Positions 1 to 11,409 of a stretch of DNA of 64,000 nt are shown here, in pieces. The translations under genes and the position numbers were made by a program. Position 1 is the first letter of the stretch, and each line of letters opens with the position of its first letter. This DNA is from Oenanthe sinensis (Eukaryota; Streptophyta; Magnoliopsida; Apiales; Apiaceae). The stretch lies in contig CM053803.1 in the NCBI GenBank assembly GCA_028671895.1, positions 46,250,786 through 46,314,785 of the forward strand. The letters run 5' to 3'. The notes beneath the pieces are model-generated. The model made no database searches. It saw only the letters and a list, made by a program, of their open reading frames with translations, and was not told the DNA's origin.

Positions 1-1
1 T

Positions 2-3000
2 CTGTCTATTGATGACATTATGCAAGAAGTGATAAAGAGCGAAGAAGGTCGTACTATGAACTCAGATCGAGTCAGAGCATCCCTCGCTCAATTGGGGTGT
101 GATATGCCCAGTATAACAGGAATAGATGAAACTTATAGTATCGGTATTATAATGCATTCCATCTTATCCAGTTATATTGTTTGAATGATATCAAGCTTAA
201 ATTCCATGAAGTGCTACTGAACCATTGATTCCTTGAGTATAGTTTAACCTGAATTGAGTATTATTCTCATTGCAGATCTGAAGAGAATCCTTGAGCTGGC
301 TCAAATTCAGGAGGTTTTATTATTTGTTTTTGTTTCAGATTTATAGAAAGAATTAACATGAGCAAATGCAAATCTGATTATATATTATCTGCAGGTGGAA
401 TCTATTGTGCTGAAAAGATATGGCAGGGAAGCTTGTAGAATTTTCAAGTTACTTCTACAAGCAGATCGCGTTGTTGAGACTGAAATGGTAACAAATATCA
501 GCCTTGGCACTACAATGTGAATAAAAAGACATGTGTATATGTTTGTCTTGCTTAATGACCCTTAAGAGATTAGCATTTGGAACAGGACAGGAATTGGCAT
601 CTCAACATTCTCTGTTAAGGCCGTATTGCTCTGTACCAGTTCTAAAGAGTGTAACCATGTGCACTTCCTAGCAGAGTGGCAGTTGGATTCGTAGCATCTG
701 GAATAATCTATTATATTACACAGTTTTAAATTAATGAAAACTTATTCTATAGATCTCCACCATCTTACTTCCCTAAGAATGCAGCCGTAACATTACACCC
801 TCCTAGACAAGGAGTTTGTCCTGAAACTCGAACTCTGGATAAGCCTCCCCAAAAGTAACAACATCTTTCAATGCGGAGTACCCAAAGATTGTCTACATTA
901 GCATCATGAACTTTCTCCCTACAGGCAGAAACTATCAATTTAATGATGAACTTACGACTTGGCACACGAAGCATACCACTTGAATTCATCCATAAACTTC
1001 AAGGACCAGATACTTAAAGTCTCCTTAATCAAACATTACTAGATGTGAAGCATGCTTTTACCAGAGCTTTCAGTTCCATCCAAGAAATGTCATTGTGGAG
1101 CCCATTATCCTTCTCCCCGCCTTCACATTCCTCAAATAACCATAGTCTCCAATAACTAAACAAGATTGATTTCCAAAGAAATTTTATTGAAATGCTTCCT
1201 CACTATCTACCAGACTCCAATCATCAGAAACTCATAACACTGAACCAACACTGAAATAATTCTGGGAATCATCTTTATTCTCCATTTAATTTAATTCCAT
1301 TTTTTTAATAGAAATTTCTGATTTATTTATTCTCCTTTAGTTATTTACTCTAACATGTCATGTAAAGTTTTAGTGTCAATTATATCATTTTACGTCAGTA
1401 ACTCTAGTCTAGAGCATTCGGAAATTGTCTCAACCTTCATTTACTTACCTTGTTCAATTGTTTGGGTAGTTGTATTGTGGTCTCAACTTGTAGTTTTACA
1501 ATCACTTTACTCTCCATTTAATTTAATTCCTCTGTTTTCTTTTCTTTTGGAAATCTCTGGTTCAGTCATGTACTCGAACATGTCGTGTAAAGTTTAAGCG
1601 AAGTCATCAATTATATCATTTTACAATTTAGAGTATTTAGGACTCACCTCAACCTTCACATATTGATCATTTTCGATTGGCTGGTTAATTGTATTGTGTT
1701 CTTTACATCTAGATTCACCATGGATTTCATTTGCATACTTCATTGCTAGTTGTCAGTGTGGACGTTAATAACCATACATGCTTATGTCTATATGTTGCAT
1801 GTGTTAGAACTTAGGAGGTGACTTGGATCTAATGCATTCTGAATTGTCAAATTATTTTAGTTGTCTTAATATTCAACTAATATGTCTGCTCCAAGTTATG
1901 CAACATGTATGTTGTTTGAGCTGAAATTCTTAAATTGATAGTTTTATTTTATTCTGGACATTTGCATATTTTGAGGTAATATATTATGAATTGAGGAGAA
2001 TGTATTCACAGTCGTATCTTTTTCATTTTTTTGGTAGATTTCGAAGGACACATTTGTTGAAAAGAAAGATGCAACCACGATTCTTCATCAGATGTGGAAA
2101 GATGACTACTTATATTTGCAGGTAAATAGATAGTTATGCCTTGTTCTTTTGGTGTCTTCTCCTCTATGTGAATATTCTGGAGTTGTACCTTGTCCAAGGA
2201 ACTAAGGATCAGCTTGATGCCTAAAAGTTAACTGTTTTTTATTCCTGTACTTACATGTACTAAACAAGTATATCAGTGTTCTAAACCACTGATCCAGTAT
2301 TAATGTTGCTTGATTGTGGTGACTGGTTAGCTTGTAATCCATAGCTTATATGTTGCAGGTCATGGAAAAGGATAAAGGAAAACAAAAGTACCTGTTGTGG
2401 GCAGTAAAGAAGCCTGTACTTTGGCAACATATTCTAGATGATATGTACCATGCCGCCTTAAATTTACGACTTCGAAGTTCTTATGAACAAGAAAAAGATA
2501 AAGAGGTTAGTATGCGCATTTGATTTCAAAAATAACCAGTGTAATGTATTGATAAAAGCAGTTGTGCATTGTTTCATGAAGAGCTTTTATTAGACATTTT
2601 TGTTTTTCAAAAGAATAATAAACTTACCTGTAAGCAGTAAGCCAGCCCTCAGTTTAGTTGGAAAGGTCTGCAAAATGGTCTTGAAGCAGAAATTACAATC
2701 TATTTGTAGTTACGAACCATTTTGATTTTGATACACAGAGTCGGGAATGTGGTTAGTCATCAATTCTTTTCAGTCATAGAGTTTGGACCCAAAACAATCT
2801 GCAGCACTGTTAGAACTGTGTAGCATGATATTTAGCCATAGTACCTGCATTAGGAAAACAGAGCGCTACTCATATACTCAAAAACAGTTGATCCTAGATA
2901 ATAATATGTCCAATGTGCTTACACTAAACTTAATCATCACCTCTAAAACAACAATTTGGTGAATTCCCTAGAGTCAGATGAAAGCTTTGCAGGATGTAAT

Positions 3001-3314
3001 TGAAAATTTACAAGTACAAAACTTCTTGAAATTATTTGTTGTGTTAAGGTCTCTCTTTCGGAAGGTTTGCTCTTTAAATACCTATGTGAGCATTCTGAGC
3101 TTTTAGTGCCATCAATCTATGCTTGTTTATTTGCATAATGTTTAAATGTGTGCACTTATTTTGTGCAAACCTTCGCCAGATTGCTCAGTTACCAATAGGA
3201 AAGCGTGAAGGAGAGTTGGGGAAAAGATATGAAAGGTGGAGGAAGATTAGGCTTGTTTTAGAATCTTCGTTGATGAAGCTTGATGATGCTATCCTGCTTT
3301 TTAATGACTTTTAA
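2..3314 (+). CDS. NRPC3: RNA polymerase III subunit RPC3 (RPC82), C-terminal part, 6 exons
   Basis: Subunit of nuclear RNA polymerase III; with its partners RPC6 and RPC7 it forms the subcomplex that helps initiation at tRNA and 5S genes (family knowledge). The gene enters from the left edge. Exons I can join in frame: 2-143, 276-313, 395-487, 2038-2121, 2359-2505 and 3180-3314, giving 212 residues to the stop. All junctions are GT-AG and all phases agree. Recognisable stretches are VLKRYGREACRIF, LVEKKDA-like FVEKKDATTILHQMWKDDY and the C-terminal SSLMKLDDAILLFNDF, matching the winged-helix and tail region of RPC82. Intron 3 is long (1550 bp) and holds a decayed retroelement and a tandem duplication. 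The N-terminal half lies outside the window. Identity is recognised by eye; the splice model is consistent but not tested against a transcript. Confidence 0.88.
768..1010 (-). pseudogene. Ty3/gypsy pol relic (chromodomain end) in an RPC3 intron
   Basis: On the minus strand two overlapping frames together resemble the end of a plant Ty3/gypsy polyprotein: one reads AYPEFEFQDKLLV, the other CNVTAAFLGK. In intact gypsy elements such text sits just after the integrase chromodomain. The frame change and stops mean it is dead. It lies inside intron 3 of the RPC3 gene, antisense to it. No LTRs were found around it. This is a weak, short match made by eye. Confidence 0.4.
1346..1700. repeat. Diverged tandem duplication in RPC3 intron 3
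   Basis: Two blocks about 215 bp apart share CTCTAACATGTCATGTAAAG-type text followed by TCAATTATATCATTTTAC, CTCAACCTTCA and TTGTATTGTG in the same order. The first runs from about 1346, the second from about 1570. They look like an old local duplication and are not coding. Confidence 0.6.
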
Positions 3315-3429
3315 GTGTACTGCAAACCATTCATCTAAGATATGTTAGTCATTAACAGACAGTGTAAGTTTATTTTCTTGAACGAATGATAATATATATT
3401 TTCTTAGTTATGGTTATAATGATAGAAGA

Positions 3430-3435
3430 AATAAA
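3430..3435 (+). terminator. Likely poly(A) signal of the RPC3 gene
   Basis: A canonical AATAAA lies 116 bp after the RPC3 stop codon, a usual distance for a plant near-upstream element. The flanks are T-rich. Confidence 0.5.
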
Positions 3436-3872
3436 GTTTATTATTTTGACATGATCGAGAAATGGGTTTCTTTTTTAATTTATTTTTTCAAAGGGCTGAC
3501 GTTTATTCGTATGTGTTTTACATGTTAATGTATAGTTACAGTTAAATTTGATGAAGTAATGACGAAAATAATATCTATTATAAAAATTATTAATATGATT
3601 GAGTAATCAAAGTACTTGGTATGTTTATATACGTATATTTTCTCATGAAATTACAATATTTATTATTTTATATTTATATAAACATCAATAAAGGAAATCA
3701 TTATTTCATACATTTAGCAAATTAGTTATAACTTAAAAAAGGGATAAAGTTATTATATCATTAAATTTATTACTTTACAGAACATTAAAAATCTTAATTT
3801 TAAATGCTGCAAACAATAAAAATAGAATGATGGTGCGTAAAGATATATTTAGTACCTGCTCCAACATCTCAA

Positions 3873-4233
3873 GGTTCCGTTTGAGAGTGCTGTTAAAAAC
3901 TGCCGTGTTGTGAAAAAATGCCGGTGGAAAAAGTGCTGTCAGGAAAATCAGATAATTGTTTGATAATTTTTTTGATTTATGCATATTTTGAGATATAATA
4001 TATAAAAATAGTGTTTTTGGGAAGGTTTGATGATGAAATTGATAGCTACTTTCTGCAAAAGTTAAAATGAGCTTTTTTCAAAAGCATGTGGGGACATGTT
4101 TTTGTTAACGACAGCTTTTAAATTAAAAACGCTTTTCCACACAACAGTTTTTATAATTTACTAAATACATTTCTGACAGCTTTTCAGCAAAAAGCTGTTG
4201 TAGCTCTCTGCAACAGTAATAACAAACGGGGCC
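3873..4233. mobile_element. MITE-like element with GGNNCCGTTTG termini
   Basis: The left end reads GGTTCCGTTTGAGAGTGCTG and the reverse complement of the right end reads GGCCCCGTTTGTTATTACTG, giving imperfect terminal inverted repeats. The interior contains inverted copies of AAAAGCTGTTG / CAACAGTTTTT and GACAGCTTTT. GGCCCCGTTTG-type ends are common in plant MITEs. I could not define a convincing target-site duplication, so superfamily (hAT or PIF/Harbinger) is open. Confidence 0.5.
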
Positions 4234-4562
4234 AAGTCCCGTGTGCAACTGTGCATATTGAATTATTGATCATAGATGGATAATCCTTTTGTCAACTCCA
4301 GCTCGCAAATGTTCCTTTTGTAAATTTTATTCTCGTAGTTAAGAATGATCTCAGGCAATCATATTCTGCTGCTATCCTATGTTGAAGTCTTGAAGTTATA
4401 CTCAGACTGACAACATTTCTTTTGAACTCGTTTTTGCAGAATAATTTCAAAGAGTTATTATTTTTTAAAGTTTGCAATCATTCCAAATATATTATACACT
4501 TGCTAATGAATTTTACTCGGAGTTAAATGCATAGATGCTTGCAATCATACCAATATAAAATT

Positions 4563-4575
4563 GGGGGGGGGGGGG
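4563..4575. repeat. 13-base poly(G) run
   Basis: An uninterrupted run of 13 G on the plus strand in AT-rich intergenic DNA. It is one of four such long G/C homopolymers in the window. Confidence 0.9.
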
Positions 4576-5125
4576 CAAAATTTATTTGCTTAGTTCAGAA
4601 ATGTGATACATATACACCATATATGCATATCAAAAAAACAAACAAAATTTTGTGTTTAGCAAGGATTTGAATACAAACTAATTTCCACAAAATGTCTTTG
4701 CCTTTGCCTTGGCCAATGAACGACAAGCTAGTGAAGTATTATACCTAAAAATATACAGGCATTGTTCAAACAACAAGTGTTAAGCAGTAAGCCACTGACT
4801 ACAGAGATATATTGTGCAATAGTATACTTCAAAGACCAAATAAACCCAACAACAGAAGAGATGCATTAGCTTGGTACTGTTCGCCATATCGACCAAGGTC
4901 TAGTACTCTTTGTTGAGCAAAATTATCCGATTCTTTGCCAGATCGCATATAAAAATCTAGCAATTGTATTAAAATCTTTGGGCAAAATTAGGCAAGCGGA
5001 ACACTTTCAGTACATAAAATATGACCAAAAGAATTATGGAGGCAAAATTCCCACCAAACTCGTTCTCCTGTATTTCAGTTTTGAGGTGTCCAACAAATTC
5101 AGGTTTCCAGCGTGCTACTACCAAT

Positions 5126-7260
5126 TTACTGTTTGCACCTGGTACTCCGATGCTTCTTCTCTGTCTGTTTGCACCTGTTATTCCGATGCTGCTTCTTTGT
5201 CTGTTTACACCTGTTACTCCGATGCTGCTCCTTTGTTACTCCATAGTACTGAGGTGGTGTTATGTATTTTAATGTGATAAAGTTCCATCCAGTAAGTGAA
5301 CTACCCACAGTATAAGAAGCTATATCAAGTGTCATCTTCGAGCTGATAGGAGAAGGTGAAAGCGTCTCGTCAACTGATTTCTTGGTAACCCTTTTAGCTT
5401 TCTGCTTTACATTTTGTCTTCCCTGGTTTTGTTCAGCTGCTGCAAATTGACGTGGTGACTTCTCCATTTTACTTCCTTTGTTTCCCTCGGTAAGCATCTG
5501 TCTGTAATATTCCATCACAAGCTTCATCCCTGAGTTCCGCATGGCACATTCATGTAAATAAGAAATATAAATCAGAAGCAGCAGCTAGTGGTATCCAAGT
5601 GCATTTAAAAATTACATCAAGCATGCATCAAACTGTGTGTCCAGTCAATATTAAGGTTCCTGTCAAGATTTATAAGAGCAAGAAAGAACATACTGAAGGA
5701 TACAACTGGAAGTAGAAACTAGGAAGATCCTGACCCAAAGTACATTTGACATGTTGATATTAAAAACCACAATATTTGGTTGATGAGTCTATATAACTGA
5801 CAGATATTATAATCACAAGAACAACACTTTAGCATTGCCCACTATTATCATTTAGCTTTACAGATATAATATCTGAGGAAGCACTCACCTTCTTGAATTT
5901 CTGTAGCTGCTCCGCACTTCTGAAAGTCAGGTGTGCTGAGAACCTGCATCATAAAAAAAAAGATTTGCAATTATGGTCATCACAATTTGCAACAGCTGAC
6001 TCTTGCAAAACAGTTTAGCCAGATAAGAAATTCACTCGGTATTATATGAATGAAGGATATAATAAACAATAAACAACATATCATCACTTGTATGTACTTT
6101 TAGCAACTTTGATTTATGGCATCTGGATATATAGCCATGTTGAGCAATGTACTAAGCAGATAACTAATAAGCCATAAAGATCATGGGTCATATTTGCTTT
6201 AAGTCACAAAATGAAGTCTTGAGATGCCAACCTCCCTAAGTATACTTAAAGAATAATCCTAAATCCTTCTTTGTGTGGACCACTATCACAAAATATCAAA
6301 AGTAGCGTGGATCATATATGTGATGTGTGAAGTTCATACATGTCCTCAAACAAGGCATGTTATGGGAGCACAATTAATACCCCGATAAACTCCTCTTAAA
6401 TGGATCGCTACTTTTCTTGAAATTACTAAATTAATAATTACCCTCTTCTTTCCACTCCTCAAACTCAAATCCAATTTAGCGTATGAGTTACAGTACTAAA
6501 AAATCATTGAAATTTAAAAAACTATAGAACCATTACAATAAGGAGCTAGCGTACCCTGCACCCACTTGACATATGAAATTGGAGAACGATCACACGTGAC
6601 AACAAAGTAATCAGAATTCTCTGCAAATGCAATTCGGTTTTAACAAATAAACATGTAGCCCATTAAACTTCCAAGAACTCGGAATTCATTTTGCAGCACT
6701 GCAATTTGTTGCTCCCCGAGACTTCGATTTCAGCATAATCATTCAATATAATGCAGCTTCTTCCCATATATGCACATATACAAAATAAAAACCGAAGCAA
6801 AGAAGTGCAAAAACACATACCATCCACACACATATGTATCTAATTCCGTGTAATCATTCAATATATTGGAAATTCTTCTGATTATATATACACAATATCA
6901 AGAACACATACACACAGAAAATGAGTATAGTTTAAAGAACCCTAGAATGATCGAGTAGGGTTATTTTCTTGAAATCGATCAAGAACTAAACAAGAAAGAA
7001 ATATTAGCACAAAAAAAGTTCAAGAACTGAAGCACCATGATAATAAAAAACAGTTTTCTTTTCTATGATGGAAACATACATACAAAACAAAACAATATAG
7101 ATATAAATAAAAATGTAGATAATATAGATGATACCTTAAGAAAACGGGGACGAAGAAGAGAAACAATAGCACGCATCTTGAAATAAGGAGATTCACTAAG
7201 ATCAACATCAACATCAACACCAACACCACCCTTCTTTCTCTTGTTGTTGTTGATCGCCAT
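5126..7260 (-). CDS. Small conserved plant protein of unknown function, 3 exons, 194 aa
   Basis: I rebuilt exons 7135-7260, 5889-5943 and 5126-5529 on the minus strand; all introns are GT-AG and the phases agree. I chose the ATG at 7260 because the sequence before it (a further in-frame ATG at 7311) looks like leader. The protein starts with a basic patch (NNNKRKK), then DLSESPYFKMRAIVSLLRPR, a helical-looking LSTPDFQKCGAATEIQEG, a Lys/Gln-rich middle, and SYTVGSSLTGWNFIT followed by YYGVTKE. I do not recognise a named domain; the basic, polar composition suggests a nuclear protein (inference). The last 35 residues are three 12-residue basic units encoded by a 36-bp minisatellite, so this C-terminus is probably lineage-specific. 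The splice model is good; function is unknown. Confidence 0.72.
5129..5236 (-). repeat. 36-bp minisatellite, 3 copies, read in frame at a protein C-terminus
   Basis: On the plus strand, units such as GTTATTCCGATGCTGCTTCT followed by TTGTCTGTTT recur three times with a 36-bp period and a few substitutions. Read on the minus strand they encode HRSNRCKQTKKQ, HRNNRCKQTEKK and HRSTRCKQ, and the stop follows the last unit. The period is a multiple of three, so copy-number change would not shift the frame. Confidence 0.85.
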
Positions 7261-7406
7261 TGAAGAACAAGAAGCAGTTGTGTGTGTTTCAAGCAGAAGA
7301 GAGTAATACAAGTACCAAACAAAGAAGTGGAGTCGCTACTTGGTGTTGTGTTTTGTTTCTTTTGTTTTTGTGTCTTGACGCTACTTTGACTCCTTACAAC
7401 ACCGCC

Positions 7407-7419
7407 AATATTTAAATAC
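7407..7419 (-). promoter_or_regulatory. Possible TATA box of the 5126-7260 gene
   Basis: The minus strand reads TGTATTTAAATATT here, about 150 bp before the chosen ATG at 7260. With a start site about 30 bp on, the leader would be about 120 nt. The rest of 7261-7614 is AT-rich and shows nothing else. Confidence 0.35.
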
Positions 7420-7614
7420 AAAATTTTCTAGTCAAAGGGGAATTTACCAGTAATTTTAAAGAATTAAATTATATTAAAATTTAATATTTTATTAATATGA
7501 TTCAAATATAAATTTTGTGTAATTTTAGAACTAGTAATATAAGTATTAGCTTTATAATATGTTACGGATAAGATTCAAACTTGAATTTTTATTAATATTT
7601 TAAAATTATAAATA

Positions 7615-8434
7615 CTAGATTATAACGCGTGTAAAACACGGATGATATTAATAAATTGTATATTAATTATTGTATATAATTAAAATATTTAATTTAATAT
7701 ATTAATTTATTTTATTACTAATTTATTTTTATATTTTTCCATACAATATTATTTATATATTAATATTCATAAAATTTAATTATAATTCATAATTTTAAAT
7801 AAATAAAAGAGTCTGAATAGTGATGAAATTGAGTTGAAAAAAAGTTCTTTGGTTTGGTTATAATAATATAGTATTAAATAAATATTATAGAATGAGTAGA
7901 ATTTTTAAAATAGAAAATATAAAATATAATTTAGATATAATATTATCCATAAGCAGTTGTATAAAAAAAGGACTATTGGTGATAGAGTTGTATATATGAT
8001 ATATCTTTTTTAAAATAAGTTTTTTTTTAAAATTTGATGGTTATGATCTTTTCTGTGAATCACCTAAAATTGGACTGTTAAGATATTTTCTATGTTAACT
8101 TGAGAATGATATTTATATATTAATATTCATAAAATTTAATGATATATTAAATAAAAATTATAGGATAAGTATGATTCTTAAAATATAAAATATAGAATAT
8201 AATTTAAATATAATATAATATTATCCGTGATGAGTTGTATAAAGGAGGACTATCGGGATAGAGTTGTATGTATGATATATATCCTTTTAAAAATTAGATT
8301 TTATTAAAATTGGATGTTTAAAATTGTTTCTATGGTTCATCTAAAATTGGACGGTTAATATTTTTTCTATGATTCACCCAGTACCACTGATGACCAAAAT
8401 TTTTAATTTTTCAGTTATAATAATATAGTATATA
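7615..8434 (-). mobile_element. Small non-autonomous Helitron (0.8 kb)
   Basis: Minus-strand element of the same family as 51874-57781. Its 3' end is a short GC-rich hairpin (CCGTGT...ACACG) about 11 nt before a terminal CTAG at 7615-7618. Its 5' end at 8434 reads TATATACTATATTATTATAA, one base different from the family start TCTATACTATATTATTAAAG. The flanks are A and T, as expected for Helitron insertion. The inside is AT-rich, has two diverged copies of a 120-bp stretch ending TATTATCC, and no coding sequence. Confidence 0.7.
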
Positions 8435-8484
8435 TTAAATTTAAATATATCGATAATTAGTATCGAATTCTTCAGTTTTAATAG

Positions 8485-8580
8485 TACTTTGAATAAGTTT
8501 TTTTTTTACACTTATTATATGTGAGATGATAGTACTTTGAATACAAATTTTTTTACACTTATTATATGTGAGATATAATG
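8485..8580. repeat. Tandem duplication, unit about 50 bp
   Basis: TAGTACTTTGAATA, a T run and ACACTTATTATATGTGAGAT occur twice in tandem. Non-coding. Confidence 0.75.
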
Positions 8581-8585
8581 ATATA

Positions 8586-8976
8586 CAAGCTTATAACTCG
8601 TGCGAAGTACGGGATAACTAATATTTAAATAAATTAAATTTTATTTATATTTTTATTGATATTTAATATATAATTTTATAATATTAAGAATTTATGCTAA
8701 TATTATATGTTCTCTTTTTATATATAAATTTATTCTATTTAATATAAATATGTTATAATACGGACCCGTGTTAAAAATAAAATTTTAGTTAATATATATA
8801 TGTATAGAGCCCATATTATAATAAGTAAAGTTATATAATTTGGACTCATGTTATAAATATATAATTGAGTCTAAAAAATAAAAAAATTGTTAATACAGAT
8901 ATGTATATAGTTAGGTCTCATATTATATTAAGTAAAATTATATATAATATATGTATATTTTTTAGGCTTGTGGCCC
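8586..8976 (-). mobile_element. Truncated Helitron end cut by a copia LTR
   Basis: CTTATAACTCGTGCGAAGTACGGG near 8590-8612 (quoted in two parts as CTTATAACTCGTGCG and AAGTACGGG) is the hairpin-bearing 3' end of the same Helitron family, with CTTG in place of the terminal CTAG. The opposite terminus (ATAGTATAGA) is not found before the copia LTR starts at 8977, nor just after 28492, so the element was truncated. The rest is AT-rich and non-coding. Confidence 0.5.
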
Positions 8977-9526
8977 TGTTAGAAATAAAGGACTGATACT
9001 GTCAGAGATTACTTCGAACAAAGTTTACCGAAGACAATCAGAGTTTAAGTTGACGTCATCAGAGTTTAGAAGCTGTCGACAGAGTTTACTCAATCAGAGT
9101 TTATTAACCGACAGAGTTTATGATGATCAGAGTTTGACATATAGAAATTGATAAGTCAGGAGGTGATTGAAGATAAACAAGGAAGTGTTTCAATGCAATT
9201 CTATTACCTTTCTGGAAGCTATCTTTTAGGAAGATAATGATGAAAATAATATTTCTGCATTTAATGATCATTATCTTTTCTGTAATTAGATAGGTAGTTG
9301 TGTACTATATAAACACGGAATTAGGTTTACATTGTATTCGTTAAAGATATATCTTTCTCATAACCTAGCAGCTCTTAAGAACCTTATTTTTCTTGAGAGA
9401 GTTTTGTATTCAGTCAAGCAAAGTTAATACAAAACAATTCATCTTTTACATACTTGTATTCTTAATCGATTATTTGATACTATTATATTCAACCCCCTTA
9501 TATAATAGTGTATTATCTGGGTAACA
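8977..9526 (+). repeat. 5' LTR of copia family A, plus-strand copy (550 bp)
   Basis: Begins TGTTAGAAATAAAGG and ends GGGTAACA, with a primer-binding site 2 nt further on. The downstream part contains TATATAAACACGG (TATA box) near 9307 and a T-rich end with AACCCCC, as in plant copia U5 ends. It matches the minus-strand LTR at 27984-28492 over most of its length. Between 9039 and 9136 it carries five exact copies of CAGAGTTTA plus one CAGAGTTTG, spaced 15-21 bp. The flanking 5 bp (GGCCC) do not recur at the other edge of the block, so the element is not intact. Confidence 0.85.
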
Positions 9527-9528
9527 AT

Positions 9529-9540
9529 TGGTATCAGAAC
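9529..9540 (+). other. Primer-binding site of family-A copia element
   Basis: TGGTATCAGAAC, close to the TGGTATCAGAGC that pairs with the 3' end of initiator methionine tRNA, lies two bases after the LTR. Confidence 0.85.
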
Positions 9541-9574
9541 AGGTGGTTAATTTAACCTAAAAGATATTACAAAC

Positions 9575-11409
9575 ATGTCTGGAAACAAGTATGAAAGTAT
9601 CAGAATCCCAATCTTGAAAAAAGTTGAATACTCTACATGGAGGGTAAAGATGATGATGTTCTTGGAAGCCACATATCCTGATTATTTAGACAAGATCAAT
9701 GAAGGTCAGTATCTACCGACTAAGCTAGTTCCAGCAACAGTTGTGGAAGGGAGACAGGTTCCTGAACACTATACTCTAAAGGACAAGAAGGAGTGGACCA
9801 ATGAGGAAAAACAAGAAGTCCTCAAAGATGCAAAGGTAAGAAACATTCATCATAACGGTCTAGACTCTATGATGTCAAATAGAGTGATTGCTTGCAAGAC
9901 TGCAAAAGAGATTTAGGATGCACTAGAGGTTCAATGTCAAGGAAACAAGGAGATAAAGAAGAATAGGAGATATGTTCTAATACAAGAGTATGAATACTTT
10001 GAGGCTAAACATAATGAGTCTCTCACTGATATCTATGACATATTTCTTACTTTGTTGAATAACTTAGCTTTGGTTGATAAGGTGTATGAAAATGAGGATT
10101 CAAACACCAAGTTTCTAAGGGATCTACCTGAAGAATGGGACTTACAAACATCTCTGATAAGAGATAGGACAAATTTGGATGAGATGTCCCTAGATGAAGT
10201 GTATGGAAGGCTGAAGACTCGTGACTTGGAGTTACAGCAAAGGAAGAATAGGAAAAGTAGCAAGGAAAAGTCTGTTGCCTTGAATGTTGAGACTAAGGTT
10301 GAAGAACCAAAAGAAAAAGTTTTAAAAGTCTCAACAAGAAAAGGAAAAGCTGTGATGGTTAAGGAAAGCAGTGAATCAGAGTTTGAGGCAGACTCTGATG
10401 CAAACTCTGATGAATCCACACACTCTGACATGATGGAGATGGTTGCCATGATTGTCAAAGGCTTCAAGAAGATGAAGAATATGAAGTACAGAAAGCAAGG
10501 AAACTTCCAAAAGAAGCATGGAGAGTTTGAAAATAGAGACAAACTTAGGAGGAGAGAAGACAGATATGGTAAGGCTAAAACACTTCACAAATCAAAGGTC
10601 AAGTGCTATAAGTGTAACAAGATGAGGCACTTTCCTACTGAGGGCAGAAGCAAGGAATCTGGAAAAGCTCTCATAACTTCAAAGAAAGATTAGATGGATT
10701 TCTTAGACTCTGAAGAGGAAACAAACTATGCTCTCATGGCAAACACTGATGCTCTCATCCTAAACTCTGACAAGGTACCAGACTCTATCTTCAATATTGA
10801 TACTGAAAGTGTCTATGAATTAAAGTCTTTCCTTAGAACCCTACATGTTAGTTTTAAATCATAGTCAATTGAGAATGAAAGATTAAAATCTGAAATTCAA
10901 ACTCTGTCTGCTTGGAATAATTTTCTTGAATATGAACATAAACACATGCTTAGCACTGAGAAAGACTGTGAGAATGCTATTCACATACAAACTCAGCTAG
11001 AAATACAGGTTGAATATTTAAAAGCTGAGATAGCTAAAGAAAATGAGACTTTCAAAGTTTGGACAAACTCTGGCAAGAAAGTCCAACAAATTCTCTCTGA
11101 CAAGAATTGGACATCTGCTCTAGGTTATGAATCTGATAAAGAAACACATGTTAAGAATGATAAGACACACATAGGAATAAAAGGAAAGTTGAGTGAACCT
11201 GTGAATTTTGTTAGAGTTAGTAATGAAAAAAATACCTATGATAAATGCTCTAATAATCACAAAATCAAAGATAATAGTGTGTCAGAAAATAAAACAGTCA
11301 ATATTGGGTTACTCTCTCATAATCAACTTAAGGAAAAGTTGAAGTCAGTCACAAACAAAAATAAACCTAAAAAGGTCAAGAGGAATATGAATGGCAAAGT
11401 AGGAATTTC
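9575..11409 (+). pseudogene. Copia family-A gag, part 1 (dead)
   Basis: Starts MSGNKYESIRIPILKKVEY and keeps one frame with in-frame stops at 9914, 10691 and about 10861, so it makes no full protein. It contains the copia gag/UBN2-like text (TWRVKMMMFLEAT, ALEVQCQGNKEIKKN, LPEEWDLQTSLIRD, DEVYGRLKTRDLELQ), an acidic Ser/Asp stretch and one zinc knuckle beginning CYKCNKM. The last Cys of that CCHC knuckle is Gly here, so RNA binding would be impaired. A coiled-coil-like region (HIQTQLEIQVEYLKAEIAKE) follows. The frame is cut at 11409 by the family-B element and goes on at 18602. Confidence 0.85.
11405..11409. other. Left target-site duplication (ATTTC) of the family-B element
   Basis: ATTTC occurs directly before the element and again at 18602-18606 directly after it, and the interrupted gag reads on after removal of one copy. 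Confidence 0.9.

Larger units (their letters stand above)
3436..5125. other. Intergenic region between two convergent genes
   Basis: AT-rich DNA between the convergent RPC3 and 5126-7260 genes. It holds one MITE-like element (3873-4233) and a 13-base G run (4563-4575). The part nearest 5125 probably includes the 3' UTR of the minus-strand gene. Its open frames are short and have no recognisable similarity. Confidence 0.5.

Noticed and set aside
4978..5277. Two overlapping plus-strand frames with repeated VCTCYSDA / FAPVIPMLL text
   Set aside because: They are the antisense of the 36-bp minisatellite in the minus-strand gene.
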